64,000 bases of DNA from Enterococcus thailandicus (GTDB lineage: Bacteria; Bacillota; Bacilli; Lactobacillales; Enterococcaceae): contig NZ_JXLE01000009.1 of the NCBI RefSeq assembly GCF_001886265.1, positions 1 through 64,000 on the forward strand, given 5' to 3'. Each line of letters starts with the position of its first letter. The stretch's first letter is position 1. Below, piece after piece: positions 44,093-53,471 of this stretch. Under the pieces are notes generated by a model. That model did not search any database. It had not been told where the DNA came from and saw nothing but the letters and a program-made list of their open reading frames with translations. Position numbers and translations under genes: made by a program.

Positions 44093-47000
44093 ATGAAATG
44101 GAGTATTCCGGAAAAAGTGATTGAACGCGGACGCAAATACTTGCAAGAAGGTCGAGTGTTATCGGTTGTTCCTGATCAAGAAAATACCGTATGGCATGCT
44201 GAAGTATTAGGTAGCGAATTGTACATGGTCGATTTAGATGGCACAGCAAAGGAAGTTGATTATTGCCAATGTCCTTATTGGGAAGAGCATCATTATTGTA
44301 AGCATACGGTGGCTGTTGAATTATATCTACGTTCGAAAAATGTTTCCCGAGTGATGAGAAAAGACCAGCCAATGCTTGAACCAGTTCGAACAGTTAGTGA
44401 AGGTGAGATTTTAAGCAAAGGGTTTGCGCGTTTACAAACGAAACAAACAACGCGTGCAATCCAGCCGTTAATTGTTGAGTATCAAGTTGAAGCGATTGAA
44501 ACAAATCAATACCATCCAGAATTATCACTACTAGCAGTTTCTTTGAGAATCGGCTACTTAAAAGCACCTAAGAAAACCTATATTGTCAAAAATATTTATG
44601 ATTTTTTGCAAGCTTATACCGAAAATGAAGCTTACACCGTAAATAAACAATATCAATTTGAATTGAATAAACGCGCGTTTCAAGGAGAAGATCAAACGAT
44701 TTTGAGCTTATTCGCTGGAACGGCACAAACACAACAACTACTGGGTGTCAGCGGTCTACAAGTCAAAGGAAAATTAGATAAGCGATATTTGATGTTACCC
44801 GTAGAGCAAGCAAAATATTTGTTGGAGCAGATGAATCAAACAACCCGTTTACAAGTGATAATTGATCAACAAACGTATCAGGGAATTGAATTTTCAGATC
44901 AAGAAAAGCCACTGCATTTTAAAGTAGTTAAAGAAGAAGATGCGTATCTATTACGTGCTGAAAATACATTTGATTTATTTTTTACTCACTATCAATGGGG
45001 AATGATGCAAGGAACGTTCTATTCCTTAACGAAACAACAGCAAACCATCTATCTTACCTGGCAACAACTAATGAAGCGTTTTGAAACACCTCAAGTCAGA
45101 TTTGAAAAACAACAACTTTCTTCACTTTTTAAAGAACTGTTGCCTCTGTTAACCCAAATTGCAGAAGTGGAAGTGACAGAAGAGGTGGAATCGGAAGTTG
45201 CAGATATTCCTGTTGAATTCGTGTTTTTCTTCCGGAAATCCAAAGGGAAAATTCAAGCGCGAATTGATTTTATTTATGAAGATGTCATTTATTCAACTGA
45301 TGAGAAGCATGAAGTACAATCAGACTCATCTCGTGAAATTTTACGAGATCAAGCACAAGAACAACGAGTGATTGACTTATTCAAGATGTATCACTATCAA
45401 GAAAATGAAACAGGTTATGAGCGGGTGTTGCCTGCGGGGGAAGAATTATACGCATTTTTCAGAACAGAATTAGCTGTTTTTCGCCAGTTCGGTGAAGTAC
45501 GAATTGGAAAAAAATTACGTGAATTGTATTTAGATGCTCAAAAGCACCAACCGCAAATCGAAGTGACTGAAACAGGTTCATGGTTAGATATCCGGTTTGA
45601 TGTCACAGGAATCCAGGAAAAAGAGATCGATCATGTGCTACAAAGTTTGTTGCGCAATGATGCGTTCTACACGTTGGAAAATGGACAAGTTTTATCTTTT
45701 GACTCAGAAGAATTTCAACAAACAAGTGAGGTTTTGCGTCAGTTAAGAGAATCAATTCGTTCGGAAGCAGGAACAATCCATGTACCTAAAAATCAAGGCC
45801 TGATTGTTCAAAGCCAATTATCAGGAAGTCGAACAACCTTTAGCGATTCTTTCAAAAAAATGGTACAAGATCTGATCCAACCAGAAAACTATGAAGTGGC
45901 GTTACCTGAGGGACTGAATGCGAAATTGCGCGATTATCAAAGACAAGGGTTCCAGTGGTTAAAAATGCTCGGTCATTATCAATTTGGTGGAATTTTAGCT
46001 GATGAGATGGGGTTAGGTAAGACGCTACAAACAATCGCTTTTTTACTTTCAGAAAAAGAAGAAAAGAATGGGTTATCTGCACTGATTGTTGCTCCTGCAA
46101 GTCTGATTTATAATTGGCAAGCAGAAATCAGAAAATTTGCGCCTTCTTTAAGTGTTCAAGTGATAAATGGAAATAAAAAAGAGCGGGAAACACTTCTTAA
46201 AAATGACGTTGATATTCGCGTAACTTCTTATGCAAGTTTGCGACAAGACGTTGCTGATTATCAAGAAATGTCGATTCAATATTTGGTTTTAGATGAGGCA
46301 CAAATGGTAAAAAATAGTAGTACGAAAACGGCGCAAGCCTTGAGAGAACTACAAGTTCCACAACGATTTGCACTGAGCGGAACACCAATTGAAAATAATT
46401 TAGAAGAACTATGGTCATTATTTGCGACAATCATGCCTGGTTTCTTTCCAAATCGAACGAAATTCAGAGAACTTTCGACAGAAGAGATTGCACAAATGAT
46501 TCGTCCGTTTGTCTTGAGAAGAGATAAGCAAACGGTGCTTCAAGATTTGCCAGAAAAAACGGAAATGAATTTATATTCTGCTTTAACAGAAGAACAAAAA
46601 ACGGTTTATCTTGCTTATTTGCGCCAAATGCGTGAAGAAGTAGCTTCAATGGATGCAGAAGCATTTAAGAAAAATCGGATTGGAATTTTAGCTGGCTTAA
46701 CACGCTTACGCCAAATTTGTTGTGATCCACGCTTGTTTATTGATGATTATCAAGGTGGGTCAGGAAAATTAGAACAAGTGAAAGATATGTTAGTAGCTGC
46801 CAAAGAAAACAACCGACGTGTATTACTCTTCTCTCAATTTACTGGGATGTTGAGCATCTTGGAAGAAGAGCTGGCAGAGCTAGGAATGACAACTTTCTAT
46901 TTACGTGGAAGTACAAAACCACAAGATCGTTTAACAATGGTTGATGCTTTCAATGACGGCGAGCGAGATGTCTTTTTGATTTCATTGAAAGCTGGTGGGA

Positions 47001-47287
47001 CCGGACTAAATCTGACAGGAGCAGACACCGTTATCTTGTACGATTTGTGGTGGAACCCCGCAATCGAAGAACAAGCAGCCGGACGGGCACACCGCATTGG
47101 TCAGAAAAACGTGGTGGAAGTTTGGCGAATGATTGCTGAAGGAACGATTGAAGAACGAATGAACTCTTTACAAAAAGAAAAACGAGAATTGTTCCAAAAA
47201 GTAATTCAAGGAAACGAAGAACAATTGACGAAGCTAACGGAAGACGATATTCGCATGATTTTAAGTGTGGGTGAATTGGAAGAGTAG
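44093..47287 (+). CDS. SNF2-family helicase with SWIM zinc finger
   Basis: The N-terminus carries a SWIM motif CxCx8CxH (Cys58, Cys60, Cys69, His71), which binds DNA or protein. A large middle region fits bacterial SNF2-associated domains. The helicase core starts near residue 605 with DYQRQGFQWL, then DEMGLGKT near 637, LDEAQMVKN near 735, and GTGLNLTG and QAAGRAHRIGQ near 975-1005. It is a DNA translocase rather than a classic helicase; targets are unknown. ATG 44093 lies 16 bases after sbcC, so a shared role in DNA repair is plausible. Confidence 0.9.
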   Translation: MKWSIPEKVIERGRKYLQEGRVLSVVPDQENTVWHAEVLGSELYMVDLDGTAKEVDYCQCPYWEEHHYCKHTVAVELYLRSKNVSRVMRKDQPMLEPVRTVSEGEILSKGFARLQTKQTTRAIQPLIVEYQVEAIETNQYHPELSLLAVSLRIGYLKAPKKTYIVKNIYDFLQAYTENEAYTVNKQYQFELNKRAFQGEDQTILSLFAGTAQTQQLLGVSGLQVKGKLDKRYLMLPVEQAKYLLEQMNQTTRLQVIIDQQTYQGIEFSDQEKPLHFKVVKEEDAYLLRAENTFDLFFTHYQWGMMQGTFYSLTKQQQTIYLTWQQLMKRFETPQVRFEKQQLSSLFKELLPLLTQIAEVEVTEEVESEVADIPVEFVFFFRKSKGKIQARIDFIYEDVIYSTDEKHEVQSDSSREILRDQAQEQRVIDLFKMYHYQENETGYERVLPAGEELYAFFRTELAVFRQFGEVRIGKKLRELYLDAQKHQPQIEVTETGSWLDIRFDVTGIQEKEIDHVLQSLLRNDAFYTLENGQVLSFDSEEFQQTSEVLRQLRESIRSEAGTIHVPKNQGLIVQSQLSGSRTTFSDSFKKMVQDLIQPENYEVALPEGLNAKLRDYQRQGFQWLKMLGHYQFGGILADEMGLGKTLQTIAFLLSEKEEKNGLSALIVAPASLIYNWQAEIRKFAPSLSVQVINGNKKERETLLKNDVDIRVTSYASLRQDVADYQEMSIQYLVLDEAQMVKNSSTKTAQALRELQVPQRFALSGTPIENNLEELWSLFATIMPGFFPNRTKFRELSTEEIAQMIRPFVLRRDKQTVLQDLPEKTEMNLYSALTEEQKTVYLAYLRQMREEVASMDAEAFKKNRIGILAGLTRLRQICCDPRLFIDDYQGGSGKLEQVKDMLVAAKENNRRVLLFSQFTGMLSILEEELAELGMTTFYLRGSTKPQDRLTMVDAFNDGERDVFLISLKAGGTGLNLTGADTVILYDLWWNPAIEEQAAGRAHRIGQKNVVEVWRMIAEGTIEERMNSLQKEKRELFQKVIQGNEEQLTKLTEDDIRMILSVGELEE

Positions 47288-47354
47288 GACTCAAAAAAAG
47301 TGCGGATTTAATCCGTTTTTTGAGAAAAAATTTGCCTAATTTTTTGCTAACAAA

Positions 47355-47391
47355 AATACTCAGGACAAACTACTTGTCCTGAGTATTTTTA
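47355..47391. terminator. Bidirectional terminator between the SNF2 gene and the HAD gene
   Basis: AATACTCAGGACAA and TTGTCCTGAGTATT form a perfect 14-bp stem with a 5-base loop, with A-runs and T-runs on the two sides. Confidence 0.92.
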
Positions 47392-47397
47392 ACTTGA

Positions 47398-48105
47398 TTA
47401 AGCAAAGACAGATTCCATTGTCTCAAGTAATTGATCGAATGAACTAATTTCGATGTCTGAAACAGGTGTTGTATCAATCGTCCTTCCACGATGATTAAAC
47501 CAAAGAGAATGCCAATCTGCACGATGCGCGCCAAGAACGTCATTGTCATAGTTGTCACCAACGTAGAGTGTTTCTGCTGGTTCCATTGAAAATGTTGCGG
47601 CTGCTAATTGGAAAATTTCTTTTTCAGGTTTTTGAAAACCAGTTGCTTGAGAAACAATCATATTTTTAGTTGGAATCCAATTTGCTAATTGTAGTTGGCT
47701 TAATTTTTTTGATTGGTGATCTGTTGGACCGTTCGTGATAATACCCATAGGTACGTGTTTTTCTTTTAGAAAGTCGAGTGTTTTGCGAACCTCATCATGT
47801 AGACAAATATTGTTTAGTTCGTCTTCATATACTTTTTGGAAAAACAAACCATCTTCTTCAGTAATATGTGGATAGTCTAAATCTTTTAGCGACTGGCTAA
47901 TCCGATGTGCCCGCATATATTCTAATGTCCATTCCCCAGCCATCACTTTTGGGAAGTTTTCATCACTATGATGACGGAAACGAATATATAATGGATGCAT
48001 ATCTTCATCTGAAACCAGCGGAACCACTTTATTCACCGCATTTTTAAATGGTTGTTGTTGGTCATACATTGTATCGTCAACATCAAATACAACAGCTTTA
48101 ATCAA
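47398..48105 (-). CDS. HAD-superfamily hydrolase
   Basis: Motif I is VVFDVDDTMYD near residue 5. Motif II is GIITNGPTDHQSKKL near 116, and motif IV is LYVGDNYDNDVLGAHRADW near 170. These are YjjG/YfnB-like phosphatases with a helical cap (about 20-90) that act on small phosphates such as nucleotides. Length 235 is normal. The substrate cannot be set from sequence. It is a single-gene unit. Confidence 0.88.
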   Translation of the reverse strand: MIKAVVFDVDDTMYDQQQPFKNAVNKVVPLVSDEDMHPLYIRFRHHSDENFPKVMAGEWTLEYMRAHRISQSLKDLDYPHITEEDGLFFQKVYEDELNNICLHDEVRKTLDFLKEKHVPMGIITNGPTDHQSKKLSQLQLANWIPTKNMIVSQATGFQKPEKEIFQLAAATFSMEPAETLYVGDNYDNDVLGAHRADWHSLWFNHRGRTIDTTPVSDIEISSFDQLLETMESVFA

Positions 48106-48792
48106 ATCTTACACGCCTTTCGATTTTCATTTGTTTTTTCACAAATCCTTCATCATTGTATCAGAAAAAAATCTCGATAAACGTTGATAATAAAGGTTTT
48201 TATTACTGTATTTTCTAGTTGTTGTTGTAGCAACGTTTTTAAATTTCAGTTTTTTTCACCAAAAATGATATAAAAAAAGAAAAAGATGACTAGAACAATC
48301 AATTAAGCTTTTTTGAGATTTTTTTGAGAGATAATTTTTCTTTTAAATCTAAAGAAATTGTTTAGAAATCAAATTTTGATACAGTAGCAAAATTTTGCAG
48401 GAAACTTTAAATAACACTATCTTTGTTTTTAATTTAGAATAATTTTAATTACTTGTTTTTTATGTTAACAGTGTTGTTATTTAGTACAGATGAAATAGGC
48501 GTTATGTTAAACTTTTTTTATCGACTGCTGAATAGGCTTAATTGATTTCGTAGGAATAAAAAACATATTTAATCTAATGTATCCGATTTCTTTTTGCTTT
48601 AGTGATTTTAAAATAGTACAGTTTTTCAGGCTGTTTAATTTTGCAAAAAAATTGCAAAATGATTGGAGTTTTCTCATTTTCAAATGTGTGTCAAAATGAA
48701 AAGCCTTGCTTTAACTGTAAAAAAACCTTAGATAACATTCATTTTTGAAAAAAAATATAAAAAAAAAGGTAGCTATTTAATTTACGATTAGG
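48106..48792. other. AT-rich gene-free region upstream of spx
   Basis: About 690 bases without a credible coding frame on either strand and visibly richer in A+T than its neighbours. It holds a nested hairpin (AAACGTTG at 48179-48186 with CAACGTTT at 48231-48238, inner TAATAAA/TTTATTA), a perfect palindrome GCAAAATTTTGC (48387-48398), and a related TTTTGC...GCAAAA repeat (48639-48659). I see no RNA family or mobile element. Confidence 0.6.
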
Positions 48793-48798
48793 TATAAT
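48793..48798 (+). promoter_or_regulatory. -10 box of spx
   Basis: A consensus TATAAT, preceded by no clear -35 at 16-18 bases. The leader contains AGAAGA...TCTTCT, a small hairpin, before the AAAAGGAG ribosome binding site. Confidence 0.5.
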
Positions 48799-48872
48799 AG
48801 AAACAGATAGAAGATGAAATGAGTCTTCTGTTACAAAAATGTGATGATTTTCACGAAAAGGAGTGGTGCACG

Positions 48873-49271
48873 TTGTTAACACTATATACTTCCCCAAGTT
48901 GTACATCCTGTAGAAAGGCTCGTGCGTGGCTGCAAGAGCATCAAATCCCATTTGTTGAGCGTAATATTTTCTCTGAACCGTTGAATAGCGCTGAATTAAA
49001 AGCTATTTTGCAAATGACAGAAGATGGTACAGAAGAAATTATTTCAACGCGATCAAAGGTATTTCAAAAGTTGAATATGGATTTAGATGAGCTACCATTG
49101 CCAGAGCTACTAGACTTAGTTCAAAAAAACCCTGGATTGCTTCGTCGTCCAATTATGATTGACGACAAACGTTTGCAAGTTGGCTTCAATGAAGATGAAA
49201 TTCGCCGTTTCTTACCACGCGATGTTCGCCAATTAGAGTTACGTCAGGCCCAGTTAATGGCTGGATTATAA
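48873..49271 (+). CDS. spx: Redox-responsive transcription regulator Spx
   Basis: This ArsC-fold protein of 132 residues has the redox CxxC at Cys10-Cys13 (SPSCTSC) and the conserved LLRRPIM near residue 88. Spx binds the alpha subunit of RNA polymerase and switches on thiol-stress genes. It is normally destroyed by ClpXP with an adaptor. The start is TTG 48873, 9 bases after AAAAGGAG. An in-frame ATG at 48819 would add 18 residues that Spx proteins lack. mecA and a probable SpxH adaptor gene lie nearby. Confidence 0.94.
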   Translation: MLTLYTSPSCTSCRKARAWLQEHQIPFVERNIFSEPLNSAELKAILQMTEDGTEEIISTRSKVFQKLNMDLDELPLPELLDLVQKNPGLLRRPIMIDDKRLQVGFNEDEIRRFLPRDVRQLELRQAQLMAGL

Positions 49272-49280
49272 AAGATTATC

Positions 49281-49321
49281 AAACTTGGAAGACTGTCTGT
49301 AGATGGTCTTCCAAGTTTTTT
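49281..49321 (+). terminator. Terminator of spx
   Basis: AACTTGGAAGAC and GTCTTCCAAGTT form a perfect 12-bp stem followed by six T. Confidence 0.92.
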
Positions 49322-49493
49322 GTTATAATAAAAAATTTGGCTGATATTTTTAGTTCAAGGATTATGGTTATTTATTTGTGATTAGATAAGAAATCATTAC
49401 ACAATTATAAAAAATAGCGTAGGGTGATTGTTTCAGTAGCTGTTTCAATAAAGAAAAATTTTTTAACTTTCTATTGGTAAAGTAAGGTTTTTC

Positions 49494-49521
49494 TTTACAT
49501 TTAACTGGTTTTCGCTACAAT
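49494..49521 (+). promoter_or_regulatory. Promoter of mecA
   Basis: TTTACA (49494-49499) and TACAAT (49516-49521) are 16 bases apart. The start would be near 49528. Confidence 0.55.
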
Positions 49522-49562
49522 GAAGCTATATTAACCGTTGCGGCAAAGTGAGGTGTTGCGAA

Positions 49563-50219
49563 ATGGAAATGGAACATATCAATGAAAATACCATCCGCGT
49601 ATTGATTGGTCATGAAGATTTAGAAGAACGAGGTGTTTCTTTTTTAGATTTGTTGGGTAATCACAAGGAGATAGAGAATTTCTTCTATAGTATTTTAGAA
49701 GAAGTCGATATCGAAGAAGAATTTCGTGGAAGCGAAGCTGTGACTTTCCAAGTTTTGCCAAAGGGTGATGGGCTAGAATTATTTATTAGTAAGAATTTGC
49801 CTGATGAAGAAATGATTCAAGCACACGATGGTCCGATTGACTCAGATGATGTTAGTGAGTTCTTGCGCCAACAAATGATGGATGATTATGATGAACCCAA
49901 AGATGCGGAAGATGAGCCTGTAAAAGCAGATGAGAGTCGTGCGATTTTTGTGTTTGATGATTTTGAACAAATGATTCAGTTGGCTCAAGATGTGCGATTA
50001 GAGTCTGCTTGGACAGATTTATATTTGTTTGACGAAAAGTATTATTTATCGGTACATTTTTGGCTCGAAAATCTTAACCAAGCAGATGTAGAAAATCAAA
50101 TTGCGAGAATTCTTGAATTTTCTAAGAAGAGTGATCGAACTGCAGACGCGTTGAGTGAGCATGGAAAATGTTTAATGGAACGAAATGCGATTGAACGCAC
50201 TAGATTTTATTTCAACTAA
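49563..50219 (+). CDS. mecA: Adaptor protein MecA
   Basis: This 218-residue acidic protein has an N-terminal substrate-binding domain (MEMEHINENTIRVLI and HEDLEERG) and a C-terminal ClpC-binding domain (about 130-218). An acidic linker near 105-130 joins them. MecA hands proteins to ClpCP; in Bacillus it targets ComK. ATG 49563 follows GAGGTG by 7 bases; an in-frame GTG at 49548 lies before the ribosome binding site. It sits between spx and coiA, as in many Firmicutes. Confidence 0.92.
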   Translation: MEMEHINENTIRVLIGHEDLEERGVSFLDLLGNHKEIENFFYSILEEVDIEEEFRGSEAVTFQVLPKGDGLELFISKNLPDEEMIQAHDGPIDSDDVSEFLRQQMMDDYDEPKDAEDEPVKADESRAIFVFDDFEQMIQLAQDVRLESAWTDLYLFDEKYYLSVHFWLENLNQADVENQIARILEFSKKSDRTADALSEHGKCLMERNAIERTRFYFN

Positions 50220-50230
50220 ATATTGTCATT

Positions 50231-50274
50231 GGAAAAGCCATTGTTGATTGCATATCAACAATGGCTTTTTTTTG
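50231..50274 (+). terminator. Terminator of mecA
   Basis: AAAGCCATTGTTGAT and ATCAACAATGGCTTT form a 15-bp stem followed by T. It separates mecA from coiA. Confidence 0.92.
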
Positions 50275-50335
50275 CAAAAAAAAAATCATTGAAAATCGCG
50301 TAACTTTTTTTGAGAAACAAAAAAGGGAGAGTACA

Positions 50336-51352
50336 ATGTTGTGTGCAATCAATCAATATGGAAAAAGATTCATTGCTAGTCAAGCTGTGAAACAAGAAAT
50401 TTATTTTTGTCCAGGCTGTCGGTTGCCGGTGATTTTAAAACAAGGAAAGCAAGTTCGTGCACATTTTGCACATAAGAAAAGTAGTGTATGTCAAGTTTTT
50501 AGCGAAGCAGAATCAGAGGAGCATGTATTCCTGAAAGAAGTCTTCTATCAATGGTTAAAAAAATTCGCTGAACAAGTAGAAATAGAACCTTATTTGTCTG
50601 AATTAGCCCAAAGACCAGATTTACTTAGCGGAAATTTTGCATTTGAGATCCAATGTTCACCATTAGCTTATTCACGATTTATTGAACGGACAACGAATTA
50701 TCAGCGTAAGCAGTTCACCGTTTGGTGGATTCTTAGCAGTAGTTTGATTAACAAAAAGTTGTTAGCAGGCCCCAAATTATCACAATTAGTGAAAGGTGCT
50801 TGCCGCTATGACGAGCAACGTCATGTTCATTTTTGGGCGGTGGATAGACACACAGGAAAGTTGTATCTTTATCATGAGTTGACGTTGTCTGTCGCTCAGG
50901 AAATCAGTTATCGGGTAATGGAGTGGTCATTTTATACTTGTTCTTTAACTAAGATTCTGACCAATCAGTTGGTTAGTGACACACAAATCGTTGCTAGTCG
51001 AGCTAAAAAAGAAATTTATCAGGAACTTGATTGGCAATTGCGCCGGAAACAAGATGCTCTTTTGCAAGTTCAAGAGTTTTGTTATATGAGAGGAAAGCAT
51101 CTTCTCTATCTTTCCTCATGGATCTATCAGCAAAGTGCATTTTTCTTTTTCTTTGGGACAAACGTGCTTGTGTATCGAGTGCTATTTGAGGAAACGTTAC
51201 AGGAAAAACGACTGCTTCATTATCTTTGCTGGCGTGAAAAGCTTGAAGACGTGGCCCCAGAGTGGTTGTTTCCGTTGATTTCGAAAGAACAAATGTATTG
51301 GCGATTTTTTGAAGAGTGTTGTGACCTATGGAAAAAGAAAGTGGATAACTAA
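50336..51352 (+). CDS. coiA: Competence protein CoiA
   Basis: A small zinc-finger-like start (CPGCRLPV near residue 25 and HFAHKK near 44) precedes a nuclease-like domain. Its RPDLLSG...FAFEIQCS near 98-114 has the Asp and Glu-x-Gln of the restriction-endonuclease fold. The C-terminal part is helical. CoiA is needed for transformation in streptococci, after DNA uptake. I used ATG 50336 with AGGGAGAG upstream; the frame is open to 50261. Length 338 is usual. Confidence 0.9.
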   Translation: MLCAINQYGKRFIASQAVKQEIYFCPGCRLPVILKQGKQVRAHFAHKKSSVCQVFSEAESEEHVFLKEVFYQWLKKFAEQVEIEPYLSELAQRPDLLSGNFAFEIQCSPLAYSRFIERTTNYQRKQFTVWWILSSSLINKKLLAGPKLSQLVKGACRYDEQRHVHFWAVDRHTGKLYLYHELTLSVAQEISYRVMEWSFYTCSLTKILTNQLVSDTQIVASRAKKEIYQELDWQLRRKQDALLQVQEFCYMRGKHLLYLSSWIYQQSAFFFFFGTNVLVYRVLFEETLQEKRLLHYLCWREKLEDVAPEWLFPLISKEQMYWRFFEECCDLWKKKVDN

Positions 51353-51461
51353 AAAGTTAAAAAACTTTTGTTAGAATATTTAGACGAATTTAAGCAAGAA
51401 GCTTTTGTCTGAGAAAATTTGTGATAAGATGAAGAAAGATTAAGAAAAAGGAGTCGATTTC

Positions 51462-53273
51462 ATGAGTGAAACAACCCAATTACCGAATCGCGAAGAACTA
51501 TCTGAAAATTTAACTTGGGATTTGACGAAAATTTTTGCAAATGATCAAGAATTTGACGAAAAATATCAAGAACTATCTGAGGAACTGACACAGGCAGAAA
51601 AGTATAAGGGAACGCTAGCTAACGGCGCAACCGCATTTTTGAATGCGCTTGAGTTTGTTTTAGATGTTTATCGTAAAATTGAAGTGTTGTACGTTTACGC
51701 TCATTTGAAGAATGATCAAGATACTGCAAACACGACATATCAAGCTTTGCATTCACGTGCGGGTAGCTTAATGGCAAAAGTGGGTGAATCAGTTTCTTGG
51801 TTGGAACCAGAAGTTCTCCAATTATCAGATGAAACGATTTGGAGTTACTTTGAAGAAGAGCCAAAATTAGAAATCTATCGCCATTTTGTTCAGCAAATGG
51901 TAGATAATCGTGCGCACGTCTTATCGGCTGATCAAGAAGCACTTTTAGCTGGTGCTGGAGAAATTTTTGGTGCATCAAGTAGTACATTTTCCGTATTGAA
52001 CAATGCTGATTTAGTTTTTCCAACTATCACAGGAGAAAATGGCGAAAAAATCCAACTTTCTCATGGGGTCTATGGTCAGTTGTTAGAAAGTACAGACCGT
52101 TCTGTACGTGAAGCGGCATTTAAAGGACTATATGAAGTATATGAACAATTTAGAAATACTTTTGCTTCGACTTTGAGTGCACACATCAAAGGGTACAATT
52201 TTAAAGCGAAAGCACGTCATTATCATTCTGCTCGTGAAGCTTCTTTAAGCAACAACCATGTGCCTGAAAGTGTATATGATACATTGGTTGAAGTAGTGAA
52301 TAAGCATTTGCCATTATTACATCGTTATATGGAATTGCGTAAACGTTTATTAAATGTTGAAGAACTACACATGTATGATTTGTATACTCCGGTATTAGGG
52401 GAAGCGCCGATCAAGTTTTCTTATGAGGATGCAAGAGCAAAAGCCTTAGAAGCTTTACAGCCAATGGGTGAAGAGTACATGGCAGTTGTTGAAGAAGCAT
52501 TTGCTGATCGTTGGATCGATGTGGTTGAAAACAAAGGGAAACGCAGCGGAGCGTATTCTTCAGGAAGCTATGATACGAAACCATACATTTTGTTGAATTG
52601 GCATGATACATTAGATCAATTATTTACCTTAGTTCATGAAATGGGTCATAGCGTGCATAGTTTCTTTACTCGTTCAAACCAACCTTATGTTTATGGAGAT
52701 TATTCAATTTTCTTGGCAGAGATTGCTTCGACAACAAATGAAAATATTTTGACTGAGTATTTGTTGGAAACAGAAACAGATCCTCGTGTGCGTGCATACG
52801 TGTTAAATCATTATTTGGATGGTTTCAAAGGAACAATTTTCCGTCAAACACAATTTGCTGAATTTGAACATTTTATGTATGTTGAAGACGCAAAAGGTGT
52901 GCCATTAACAAGTGAATATTTAAGTGAAAGTTATGGAAAATTAAATGCAAAATATTACGGACCAGCAGTAGAAGAAGATCCAGAAATCAAATATGAATGG
53001 TCACGGATTCCACATTTCTATTATAATTACTATGTTTTCCAATATGCGACAGGATTTTCTGCAGCGTCTGCATTAGCGAAGAAAATCTGGGCGAAAGAAC
53101 CAGATGCGTTAGGTAACTACCTAGCTTATTTGAAAGCAGGAAACAGCGATTATCCAGTGGAAGTAATGAAAAAAGCAGGTGTTGATATGACGCAAGCAGC
53201 TTATATTGAAGATGCAATGGCGATGTTTGAAAAACGTTTGGATGAATTAGAAGCATTGATTGATGAGTTATAA
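51462..53273 (+). CDS. pepF: Oligoendopeptidase F
   Basis: This M3-family zinc metallopeptidase has HEMGH at residues 392-396 (zinc ligands and catalytic Glu393), and a third ligand in FLAEIASTTNE about 25 residues later. It cuts peptides of roughly 7-17 residues in the cytoplasm. Length 603 is typical. AAAGGAG precedes ATG 51462. It follows coiA, a pairing common in lactic acid bacteria and Bacillus. Confidence 0.96.
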   Translation: MSETTQLPNREELSENLTWDLTKIFANDQEFDEKYQELSEELTQAEKYKGTLANGATAFLNALEFVLDVYRKIEVLYVYAHLKNDQDTANTTYQALHSRAGSLMAKVGESVSWLEPEVLQLSDETIWSYFEEEPKLEIYRHFVQQMVDNRAHVLSADQEALLAGAGEIFGASSSTFSVLNNADLVFPTITGENGEKIQLSHGVYGQLLESTDRSVREAAFKGLYEVYEQFRNTFASTLSAHIKGYNFKAKARHYHSAREASLSNNHVPESVYDTLVEVVNKHLPLLHRYMELRKRLLNVEELHMYDLYTPVLGEAPIKFSYEDARAKALEALQPMGEEYMAVVEEAFADRWIDVVENKGKRSGAYSSGSYDTKPYILLNWHDTLDQLFTLVHEMGHSVHSFFTRSNQPYVYGDYSIFLAEIASTTNENILTEYLLETETDPRVRAYVLNHYLDGFKGTIFRQTQFAEFEHFMYVEDAKGVPLTSEYLSESYGKLNAKYYGPAVEEDPEIKYEWSRIPHFYYNYYVFQYATGFSAASALAKKIWAKEPDALGNYLAYLKAGNSDYPVEVMKKAGVDMTQAAYIEDAMAMFEKRLDELEALIDEL

Positions 53274-53352
53274 AAATCAAGAGGGTAAAGAAATGTTTCA
53301 AATGAGAAAACGAATTTTTCGTGTGCAGAAATAGGAAAGAGTTTATAAAGCT

Positions 53353-53392
53353 GAATAAAGAGTCTCGACTTTTGTCGAGGCTCTTTATTTTT
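53353..53392 (+). terminator. Terminator of pepF
   Basis: AATAAAGAG-CTCGAC and GTCGAG-CTCTTTATT pair with one mismatch around a TTTT loop, then T-run. Confidence 0.88.
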
Positions 53393-53400
53393 AGTGAAAT

Positions 53401-53441
53401 AAAAAACATCCAAAACAGAATATTCAATCTGTCTTGGATGT
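53401..53441 (-). terminator. Terminator of spxH
   Basis: Read on the minus strand, ACATCCAA-ACAGA and TCTGT-TTGGATGT pair and are followed by T. Confidence 0.82.
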
Positions 53442-53471
53442 TAAATAGATCTTATTTGTTTTGAATAAAAG

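Noticed and set aside
49420-49455. Two TGTTTCA direct repeats upstream of mecA
   Set aside because: Short and AT-rich, with no known regulator motif. They could easily occur by chance in this gap.
51619-52023. Minus-strand frame of 134 residues inside pepF
   Set aside because: Shadow of the pepF codon pattern with no start signals and no family resemblance.
53293-53331. 13-residue frame (MFQMRKRIFRVQK) after pepF with GAGGG upstream
   Set aside because: Too short to support without expression data. It lies in the pepF 3' region, and the ribosome binding site may be chance.
52987-53427. Minus-strand frame of 146 residues over the pepF end and terminator
   Set aside because: It runs through the pepF terminator hairpin, overlaps the strong pepF coding end, and its product is low-complexity Leu/Phe/His-rich.
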